In this document: piece after piece, positions 56,390 through 64,000 of the stretch
Position numbering within the stretch: position 1 is the stretch's first letter
Layout of the letters: every line of letters starts with the position of its first letter
From: Thermothielavioides terrestris NRRL 8126
Lineage: Eukaryota > Ascomycota > Sordariomycetes > Sordariales > Chaetomiaceae
Reading direction: 5' to 3'
Assembly (NCBI RefSeq): GCF_000226115.1
Contig: NC_016461.1
Location: forward strand, 434,001 to 498,000
Length of the DNA stretch: 64,000 bases
The notes under the pieces: generated by a model
Databases searched by the model: none
What the model saw: the letters and a program-made list of their open reading frames with translations, nothing else
What the model was told of the DNA's origin: nothing
Program-made: the position numbers and the translations under genes

Positions 56390-58336
56390 CTAGCACTCAA
56401 CATTGCTGATCGTCTTCAGCACTGGGCCCACGAGGTGGAAGCTCCCTGTGACGAGGACCTGGCAGGACTTCCCATCCTTCCTCGCCTGCGCTGCGATGGC
56501 TCTGACCTCGTTGACTGCAGTCTGGACGGCATCCCGCACCGTCACTTGCGTAGTCGTGCCCAAATCCCGCACAGCCGCTGCGGCTTTGGTCTGGGCAGAC
56601 AGGTCGCGTTCCTCGCCGTCGGCCGGTTTCTGCTCTTCGTTCCGCGTAAATATGGCGTGCGTAAACACGGGTTGGCCGTCCGTGTCCTGCTGAGCCTGAG
56701 CGCCAGCAAACAGCGCCCCAAGCAAGGGGCCCGGGTCCCTCTCCTGCTGGTTGAACAGCAGCACGCGCACGCTGTCGCCCCTCGTCCGGCCTGCAAACCA
56801 CCGCCCGACGCCGGCCAGGCTGTCGTCCGTGTGTGCCCCGTCCAGATGCCACATGACGCCGTCGGCGTCCTCGAAGACCTCGCAACGCCCGCGCAGAGAA
56901 GCCTCTTTCAGCCCCCGCACGAACTCGGGCGGGATGTCGCTCAGCGACCACTCGTCCGTCCCAAACCTGCCCTCGAACCGGACCCCGATCCTCAGCAGGT
57001 GCTCTCTCGCGGCATGCACCGCCAGCGCCATGTTGTGCTTCTGGAACGGCCCCTGCAGCCGGGCGCCCTCGACGCCGCCCCACGCCTCGACGTCCTCGTC
57101 GCGCACCTCCACCAGCGTGGCGCCCTTCTCCCTCGCCCGCGCGCGCAGCACCTCCATCACGCCGGCCTGCGCCGCCGGCAGCCGCCGCGTGAACGCCTTG
57201 ACGCCGGGCTTGAACACGCCGCTCTTGTGCCACGCGATCTTCTCGACCGTGTCGCCCAGCATGCCGACGTGGTCGAGGCCGAGCTGCGTGACGACGGCGG
57301 CGGAGACCGCCCCGTCGCCGCCGTCGGAAGGCGGCAGCAGCAGCGCGCTGGTCGCGTCGTACTCGCCGCCGATGCCGCACTCGACCACCGCGCTGCGCGC
57401 CCCCTCCGCCAGGAACACGTGCAGCGCCAGGATCGTCAGGAACCGGAAGTAGAACGGCTTCGTCGCCGGGCCGTCCAGCTCCGCGAGCTCCGCCTCGCTC
57501 AGGCTGCCCAGGCCGCCGGCAGCCTCACCACCACCACCACCAGCATCATCACCGTTGCTACTACCGGCCCCAAGGGGACCGCCCCGCCGCGCTGCCGCCG
57601 CCGCCGCCTCGTCCCGCGCGGCGCGCGTGAACCGCGCCCACAGCTCCTCCACATACCGCGCGAACCGGGCGGGCGCGAGCGGCTCGCCGTCGAGGACGAT
57701 GCGCTCGCGCGGCGAGAGCACGTGGGGGGAGGTGTACAGGCCGACGGGGCCGACAGAAACACCTCGTGCTTGGACATCCCCGGCCTCAGTGCCGGCCCCG
57801 GCCCCGGTCCCAGCCCCGGTCCTGGCCGTTCCGTACTGCGCCAGGATGGCCGCGATCAGCGCGCTGACGCTGCCCTTGCCCTTGGTCCCCGCGACGTGCA
57901 CGCACCGCACGCCCGCGTCGGCGAGCGACGAGCCGCTGTAGCCTGCGCGGCGCAGCCAGGCGAGCATTTCGGGGATGGCGAGCGCGTTGAGGTCCGCCGC
58001 CGCCGGTGCCGCCGGTTTGTCTGTGTCCGAGCCGGTCCCAGTTCCAGTTCCAGATCCAGTTCCAGTTCCGGCGGGCGGGGCTGGCGCCTTGTCGAAGAGG
58101 CTCGTGACGGCGCGGTTGGACTGCAACTGCGCGAGGCGGGCGAGCGCGGCGGCGTAGTCGGCCGCGGCTTGGTCATCATCTGTGGAGGCCATTTTGGGGC
58201 GGTTGTAATGATGGGAGCCGAAGTTGCGGATGGGCGAGTGCGAGCGCGAGGTGAGAAAAGCAGCAGTAGGCTTGAGAAGAGCAGCCGGGTTCCGAGGGCT
58301 CAGCTGCGTGGTGATGCGGCAGGGCAATGGTCGCAT
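56390..58336 (-). CDS. Folylpolyglutamate synthase, paralogue 2, probably mitochondrial form
   Basis: Intronless. The chosen ATG (58336) gives 648 residues with a basic, Ser-rich presequence (MRPLPCRITTQLSPRN...) typical of mitochondrial import. An upstream ATG at 58417 and the internal MASTDDDQ at 58192 (600 residues) are alternatives, and dual start use would give two compartments. Core motifs parallel paralogue 1: VAGTKGKGSV, LYTSPHVL, ECGIGGEYDATSA, MLGDTVEKIAWHKSGV, RGRCEVFED, HLDGAHTDDSL, FNQQ, VTGSFHLVG. Two low-complexity inserts, Gly-Thr and Gly-Ala-Thr rich, are not in paralogue 1, and an Ala/Gly-rich loop separates LWARFTR from PFYFRF. Tail to tail with paralogue 1. Confidence 0.93.
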   Translation of the reverse strand: MRPLPCRITTQLSPRNPAALLKPTAAFLTSRSHSPIRNFGSHHYNRPKMASTDDDQAAADYAAALARLAQLQSNRAVTSLFDKAPAPPAGTGTGSGTGTGTGSDTDKPAAPAAADLNALAIPEMLAWLRRAGYSGSSLADAGVRCVHVAGTKGKGSVSALIAAILAQYGTARTGAGTGAGAGTEAGDVQARGVSVGPVGLYTSPHVLSPRERIVLDGEPLAPARFARYVEELWARFTRAARDEAAAAAARRGGPLGAGSSNGDDAGGGGGEAAGGLGSLSEAELAELDGPATKPFYFRFLTILALHVFLAEGARSAVVECGIGGEYDATSALLLPPSDGGDGAVSAAVVTQLGLDHVGMLGDTVEKIAWHKSGVFKPGVKAFTRRLPAAQAGVMEVLRARAREKGATLVEVRDEDVEAWGGVEGARLQGPFQKHNMALAVHAAREHLLRIGVRFEGRFGTDEWSLSDIPPEFVRGLKEASLRGRCEVFEDADGVMWHLDGAHTDDSLAGVGRWFAGRTRGDSVRVLLFNQQERDPGPLLGALFAGAQAQQDTDGQPVFTHAIFTRNEEQKPADGEERDLSAQTKAAAAVRDLGTTTQVTVRDAVQTAVNEVRAIAAQARKDGKSCQVLVTGSFHLVGPVLKTISNVEC

Positions 58337-58870
58337 CTCACTCAGGGCGAGATGGAGAGGTTTGGAGTTGGTGTCCTCATGATCTGAAGCAAAGAGAGTG
58401 GCTCGGCGCAATTGCACGCCTCGGAGTCCGATCGATGCCCACGTCTCACCTCAGACAGCGATAGCCGGAGCGGCGGAAAAGCTGCCAATGGAAACGTTGT
58501 GGGTGCCCTGTTGTTGGTTTGACACTCATTTGGTAACGGATGAGACCGAAATCCACTGTAATGTGTGAGGCGAAGGAGCAACTAAATGTGGGACGCCCGA
58601 CATGCCACAGCAGCCAAAAACTTAGCTCACTACCAAACACAACAAGACAGGAGGAGGATGGGTCAGAAAGCATTGCCCAGTTGCAACAACTCGTTTTCGC
58701 AACTGGAAACGAGGTTTGCACATAGGCAGCCAGCAAATCACGTCTATTGACCCGTACTTGATACACACGGCACGCCCAGGCCCTTCCCTCTCTACCGACA
58801 AAAGACGGGTCTAACAAGCAAATGTACAAGTCCACCAACAAAGGAAATCTTCCTAGCTGACTTGACCGTC
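58337..58870. other. Promoter of FPGS paralogue 2 and 3' end of MIC60
   Basis: About 530 bp; nothing recognised apart from the presumed regulatory sequence. Confidence 0.4.
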
Positions 58871-61148
58871 CTACTCCACCTTCAGGCTCTGTAGTCTCGC
58901 CTCTGTTTGAATGACCTGTAGAATCAGAGCAGTTAGCACTTTCATTTCCGGAAAAAAAATGAATATGAATATGAATATGAAAACTGAAAAAGAAGACAGA
59001 GTAAACAGAAAGCATACCTCCAGCGCCTGCCGCACCTCGAGCACCTTGCGCACCTCGGCCAGCCAGTCCCTGCTGAGCGTCTTGGCCCAGCCGGACAGGC
59101 CGTTCATCTCGCGCGCCGCGTTGTCCAGGTCGCCCTCCTCGAGGAAGGTCTGGGCGCGGGTGAGGACGCTCTCGACGTCGTCGCCGGCGGCGAGCCCCTG
59201 CTTGCGGAAGAGGACCTTGCTGAGGACGTACGAGGACGCGTGGCTGGCGACGCCGGCGTCGTCGGGCAGCAGGGCCGCCTTGCGCACCTCGGCGGCCACG
59301 CGGCGGAAGCGGTCGACCAGCTCGGCCGGCGTGGACACGCCGCGCTGGTACGCCGCCGGCGGGATCGACGCAATCGCCGCGTCCACCACCGGGTCCTGCG
59401 CCGCGATCTCCTTGAGCGCCACCAGCTCGCGCACGAACGGCCGCGGGTGCCGCGCGTCCTCCAGGCTGGCCCGCACCGCCTCGACTGCCACGTGCAGCTG
59501 CTGCGTGCGCAGGTTCGCGTCGATGACGTTGTTCCAGCCCGCCGCGAGCTGCTCGAGCGAGGCGACCGCCGCCGAGAGCTCCTGCAGCTTGCCGAGCCGC
59601 CCGTCGCGCTCCTCCTCGACCTGCTGCTGGACGTCGCGCGCGAACTGGCGCTGCAGCTGGATCGCCTGCTCGAGCAGCTGGTTGCCGAGCTTCGCCTCGG
59701 CCAGCTGCCGCTCGCGCTCCTGGATCAGCCGGACCTTGCTGTCGTAGCTCTGCCGGAGCCGCGCCGCCTCGGCCTCGAACTCGCGCCGGAACTGCTGCTC
59801 CTGCGCCGTCATGACCGCCTCCAGCCGCGAGACGAGCTCGTTGGCGGCCCGGTCGAAGTCGTCGACGCGCTGCCGGACCTGCTTGGCGGCGTCCTGCTCG
59901 ACCGCCGTCTTGAGGTCGCGGATCTTGCCGCCCACCTTGCTCAGCTCGTCCTTGGCCTTGCCGATCGTCGCTGCGTACTTCTCGCTGGCGCCGTCGTGGT
60001 TGATCACGGTGATGATGTCGTTCAGCATGTGCACCAAGTCCTGCACCACGGGTTCAGCAGCGTCGGGGACTGCCAGCGGGTCGATGGGCGACGCGGGCGG
60101 CCACCGCGAGGGCTCGTCAACCTCGGGCGCCTTGAAGGGCTGCTTCGCGGGCGCTGAAGCTGGCGCCGGCGCCGGAGCGGGCTCGGCGGCAGGTACAACA
60201 GGCACGGGTGCGGGTGTGGGTGTGGGTGTGGGTGCGGGCTCGGGCTTGGGCTTCTTCTCCACAGGGGCAGGGACGGGTTTCTGAAGCTCCGCTTCATTGG
60301 TCGTGGCCTCGGCCCTCGGCAGCGTCGCTGTCTCCTTCTTCGCTTCGGTCACCACGGCGGGCTCGCCCTTGGTCTTGGCCGCCTTCGTGACTGCTTCCTT
60401 CTGGATAGCGCTCGATTGCCGGCCGGCCGACTCGCTGCCGTCGGCAACGCGCCACGAGGCGCCGCTCTGCGCGGGGATCTTGACCTGCTCGCCGTCCGGC
60501 CGCCTGCCCGTCACGCGGCTCGCCACGTTGGGGAAGCGCTTCTTGAAGTCCAGCTCCTCCAGGTAGAGCACCGCCTGCTCGCCGTAGGGCACGTATTCGG
60601 TGAAGAAGTCGTGGAAGTTGTCGTTGATGCGCGAGTACCAGACACCACCGCCGAAGGCCAGCGCGCTGAGGAGGGTCAGCGTCAGGATGTAGTTGCGCAG
60701 CCGGCGGAAGAAGCCCTTCTTCTTGCGCGGAGTCGGCGGGGGAGCGGGCGGCGTAGTCTTGGCGGCCGTTTCAGATGTGACAGCAGGGCCTGGGGCGGGC
60801 GGCGTGAGGGGGGCATTCTCGGGCGGGATGGTCGACGACGCGACGGTCTCGGTCTGCCGAGGGGGAGGCGGGGCCGTCGAAGGAGCTGTGAGGGTCTCGG
60901 AAGCGGGGAGCTTGGCCTGATCCGCGGGTTTCTTATTGTCGGCGTAGGATCTCTGGACCCGGAGGAGGAGGCAAGGTTAGCAAGCTTGCGTATGACCTCA
61001 TAAGCTCAATCCACCGGGTTTTGGAGTTCCATACCTGCCCCGACACCACTGCACGCCGGGCCGCAGAAACCTGCCATTGGCGGCCGGCAGCGGCTGCCGC
61101 GGGCCTGTTGCCCAGCGCCCTCACGGATCGCAGCGATGTCCGCAACAT
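58871..61148 (-). CDS. mic60: MICOS subunit MIC60 (mitofilin)
   Basis: Exons 61148-61035, 60952-59018, 58915-58871; 697 residues. The presequence MLRTSLRSVRALGNRP... splices to RSYADNKKPADQ. A Pro-rich linker and KKKGFFRRLRN precede the inner-membrane span YILTLTLLSALAFGGGVWY (about 126-144). The intermembrane-space part starts with NDNFHDFFTEYVPYGEQAVLYLEE, then an Ala/Lys/Pro-rich stretch, a long coiled coil (about 300-480) and the C-terminal mitofilin signature (LFRKQGLAAGDDVESVLTRAQ, NGLSGWAKTLSRDW, ARLQSLKVE). It organises crista junctions. The last 15 codons lie on a separate exon after a 102-bp intron that contains an ATGAAT microsatellite (about 58958-58980). Confidence 0.95.
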
Positions 61149-61922
61149 GAGGGGATGGGGTGGCCGACAGGGCGCAATTGGAGGGTGCGTGTCGATGGGT
61201 TGGGAAGAATGCGGAATCAGAAAAGAGCTCGGCAAAGTTCCGGCAGCGGAATGCGAGACCCCTGCAAGTGACAGCACCACCCAGGTCTTGGCAGAAAAGA
61301 GTGGGCGGGAACAGGCAGCGCAGCTTCAGAGCTTCAGGGAACCATTATCCACCACCAAGTGCGACTACTTGGTAAAATATGACGGGGTAAACTGTTCTCG
61401 AGAAGGGAAGTCTCCTAGGTGGCATTTGTAAGAAGAATTTCTCCATGATGCAATGCCCCACGCGAGACATTGACCGTCAATCGGCTCGCACCCAACAGCG
61501 TAATTAGGAATTACGGCGTCGTTGCAAGCTGTTGCTCTATCTCGGATAGTTACTGTACAGCGAAAGAAACCAGCCCGAACGCACGCCTCTTCCCGCGTCA
61601 TGCCACGCGCGGCTCAGTAGCCAGTGCCCCAATAAAGCAAAAACAACACAAGACCCATGAATAAGGTATTAAACGGCGCCCTATGCCTGTCATCATCCAG
61701 CAGACACCGCTCTAACGTTAGACATCCGTCGCCGACGTCACTTCCGACCCCAAAAGTCCCCCTAAAGAAAAAAAAAAAGTAACGTGCTGCGACCTGCTCT
61801 ATGACCGCGGCTGGCCTCCTGCAACCGGCCCATGCGAGACCATGGCTGGCTCCGCGGCACAATGCACCCTGCCCTCCTCCATCTCAAATGTCTCCGTCGC
61901 TCACTTGCGCCGAGAGATTCCC
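61149..61922. other. Intergenic, MIC60 promoter and Rab5 3' end
   Basis: About 770 bp. The palindrome CTAACGTTAG lies at about 61711 and an A-run at about 61766. No gene recognised. Confidence 0.45.
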
Positions 61923-62741
61923 TCAGCAAGCGCACGGCCCTGCAACTTGCGTGTTGGAGCCCTCGGGCGCCAGGCTGACGCCCGGTCTCTGGCCCGGCCG
62001 GGTGTGCCTCGGCCCGACCTGGTCAAGGGGCAACTTCTTGGCGATGGCGGTGAACAGTTCCTGCACGTTCTCCGCCGTCTTGGCCGACGTCTCAAAGAAG
62101 AGCAGGCCGGCCTCCCTTGCGTACGCCTCGGCGTCGGCTGTCTGGACCGCTCGCTTGTCGGGCTGCTCGGCCACCAGGTCCAGCTTGTTCCCCGCGAGCG
62201 CAATGATGATATTCTCGTTGGCCTGCCGCTGCAGCTCCTTGACCCACGACTTGGCCTTGTCGAGTGATGTCTGGATGTGCTGGTTAGCAGAGCTCAGCGA
62301 CAGGAGCAAAGGCGGCGGGGGGAGCGTACGGCTTGGGTGATGTCGTAGACGACAACTGCGCAGTTCGCGTTCCGGTAGTACATGGGTGCCAGCGACTTGT
62401 ATCTCTCCTGGCCTGCTGTGTCCCAGATCTCGAACTTCACCGTCGTGTTCTCGTCCAGGGAGATGGTCTGTGTGAGGAAGGCGGCGCCGATCGTGGATTC
62501 TCTGTACGAGTCGAATTGGTCCTGGTCGTCGTCAGCTCGGTCGCTTCGTCGCGGATGCGTCGGGGACTCACTTTGACAAACCGTAGCACGATCGAGCTCT
62601 TTCCTACCGCGGATTCGCCTGTGCGAAGTGAGCACGTGTATCCCGGAGACGACACGGCCTAAGCTTACCTAGCAGCACCAGTTTGAACTGCGCGAAGCGG
62701 GTGTTCATGGCGCGAGCGCCGGGGGGTCCTCGAGTCGCCAT
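61923..62741 (-). CDS. Rab5-like small GTPase (Vps21/Ypt5 group)
   Basis: Exons 62741-62669, 62618-62572, 62521-62330, 62270-61923; 219 residues. G1 GESAVGKSS spans intron 1; switch [17 protein letters not shown]3 [24 protein letters not shown]4 AGNKLDLV; G5 ETSAKT. The [19 protein letters not shown] and [14 protein letters not shown] stretches are Rab5-specific. The C-terminus GPCAC is a CXC prenylation signal. Rab5 drives early-endosome fusion. Introns are short (50, 50 and 59 bp). The catalytic Gln is present, unlike in the Rab4-like gene. Confidence 0.95.
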
Positions 62742-63506
62742 GGCGAGGCTGTGAACGTTGATGTCGGGACAAGTCGATAGCGGGAAGCTCGCCTCTCAAA
62801 GAGGGAAGTTGGTGGCTCTGAGGACAACGATCGCCGGGAGCACGGCAGTGACGGGGTCAGACCCGAAAGAGGATAGAACAGTGAATGACCCGCCGCCACA
62901 GAGGATGCAAGTTCGAGGGCGCTTGGAGGAATCCACGGGACCCGAGCCGGATTTGTTGAGCAATAGGAGCTGGCTGGCGAGGATGGTTGAGCGCAGCAGC
63001 CTGGGCCTTGGCCACTGTCAGTGGTCAGCGGGCGATGCACACGTCAGGCCTGGGCCGATAGCAAAGGCGGCTGAGCTGGTCTGTGCATTTCCCACGTGAT
63101 GGAAACCACTCTGGAGTGTTACATACGGCTGCCTGCTCAGATTACGCGCCCGGCTCCAGCCGTCAGTGCCAGCCGGCATCGAGCGCAATGCCAAGCCGGC
63201 GCCAAGACTTGCCAAGCCGAAGCCCTGGTGGCCAGAACGGAGTTAGCTCGACCCGCAACGCCTCTTGTTGGCAGGCGACATGTCAGCTTGAACCAGTTCC
63301 AGGTTGCTCGGGCATGGCGATGCAGAACTGCAGTCTTTCGCAGTTCCAACGCATATTGTGCTGAACCTTTGGTCATCCCGGTACTCTACGCCTCCGCGAA
63401 ACGGCCTGCAGCACATGGAAAGCAAATAAACAGTCCCAACTGTCGGAATCTCTCCCTTCCTCTCGCCGTCCTCCACCTCCATCCCCTCCCTCTTCCGCCG
63501 CCCACC
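62742..63506. other. Divergent promoter region, Rab5 and Sac1 genes
   Basis: 765 bp with no gene recognised. A pyrimidine-rich stretch (about 63450-63500) precedes the Sac1 ATG. Confidence 0.45.
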
Positions 63507-64000
63507 ATGGCGTTTCCCTTCCGCGACATCAACGTCCAAACGGCCTCCGACTCGTATATCTTCTCCTCGCCCTCCAGCCCCAATGCTCCGGTCCTGTCCA
63601 TTGACCGCCCCACCGGCGACATCCGGCTGAGCGATGCGTCGCTCCTCACGGGGAAGCGCGTGTCGCGCGTGACGAGCATCGCTGGCATCCTGGGCATGAT
63701 CCGGTTGCGCCTCGGTGGGTTTGCCTTCTGCGGCGGGAGGCCGTGTGGTCCTGGAATCTCCTGACTGTTCCAGACAAGTATATCATCATCATTACCAAGG
63801 TCAAGCCCGTCGGCAGGCTACGAGGACACATGGTCTACAAGGTCGCCGCGACCGAGCTTCTCCCCCTCCGCGAGCGCCAAGTGCATGACCCCGACGAAGA
63901 CAACTTCCTGGCGCTGCTGCGCAGCTTCATCAAGTCGGGTCCCATGTACTTCTCGTACTCGATTGACCTCACAAACAGCTTCCAGCGCCAGGCGCAGCAG
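63507..64000 (+). CDS. sac1: Sac1-type phosphoinositide phosphatase, N-terminal part, cut by window end
   Basis: Exon 1 63507-63714, intron 63715-63773 (GTGGGT, CTGAC, TCCAG), exon 2 from 63774 to the window end. It reads MAFPFRDINVQTASDSYIF, SIAGILGMIRLRL|DKYIIIITKVKPVGRL, HMVYKVAATELLPL, and SGPMYFSYSIDLTNSFQRQ, the standard SAC-domain N-terminus. The catalytic CX5R is beyond the window. Sac1 dephosphorylates PI4P at the ER and Golgi. Confidence 0.93.

Overview
This is a filamentous ascomycete chromosome segment, most likely a Sordariomycete (Chaetomiaceae-like). The evidence is GC-rich genes with many 50-120 bp introns (GTRNGY donors, CTRAC branch points 8-30 nt before AG), a HET gene, fungal families such as a Pth11-like rhodopsin-domain protein and Zn2Cys6 and C2H2 regulators, and a 10.7 kb AT-rich block with the CpA-to-TpA signature of repeat-induced point mutation (RIP). 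The species call is an inference.

Layout. 1-10944: nested, RIP-destroyed retrotransposons. A Copia element on the minus strand (LTR 10735-10944, gag/protease 8568-10734, integrase/RT 1-2376, continuing off the left edge) is split by a complete 6.19 kb LTR element (2377-8567, identical 497-bp LTR lengths, ATAG target duplication) that shows gag and protease but no visible reverse transcriptase. That element in turn carries a little-mutated 249-bp solo-LTR-like insertion (7734-7982). 11-18 kb: accessory zone with a membrane protein carrying 48-residue repeats, a fungal orphan-family protein, a HET-domain protein, and two 81-84 bp LTR-like miniature elements with their own 5-bp target duplications. 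18-40 kb: C2H2 zinc protein, a short-chain dehydrogenase with a damaged C-terminus, a Zn2Cys6 regulator, a rhodopsin-domain membrane protein, an MFS transporter, a thiamine-diphosphate enzyme, a secreted histidine phosphatase, a small protein built from exons that each start with a SUMO-type psi-K-x-E-P motif, and a D-2-hydroxyacid dehydrogenase. 40-64 kb: mostly housekeeping genes: dsRNA-binding/RS protein, HSD10-type dehydrogenase, Rab4-like GTPase, GH2 beta-mannosidase, xylitol dehydrogenase, HNH nuclease-domain protein, intron-containing tRNA-Leu(CAG), two folylpolyglutamate synthase paralogues tail to tail, MIC60, Rab5-like GTPase and the start of a Sac1 phosphoinositide phosphatase.

How genes may work together. 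Xylitol dehydrogenase and beta-mannosidase both serve plant cell-wall sugar use. Rab4, Rab5 and Sac1 belong to membrane traffic. The regulator, transporter, thiamine-diphosphate enzyme and D-2-hydroxyacid dehydrogenase between 22 and 40 kb could form a small 2-hydroxy/2-oxo acid catabolic group, but this rests on family membership and proximity only. All gene models were spliced by hand from the sequence. Frames were checked across every junction proposed.
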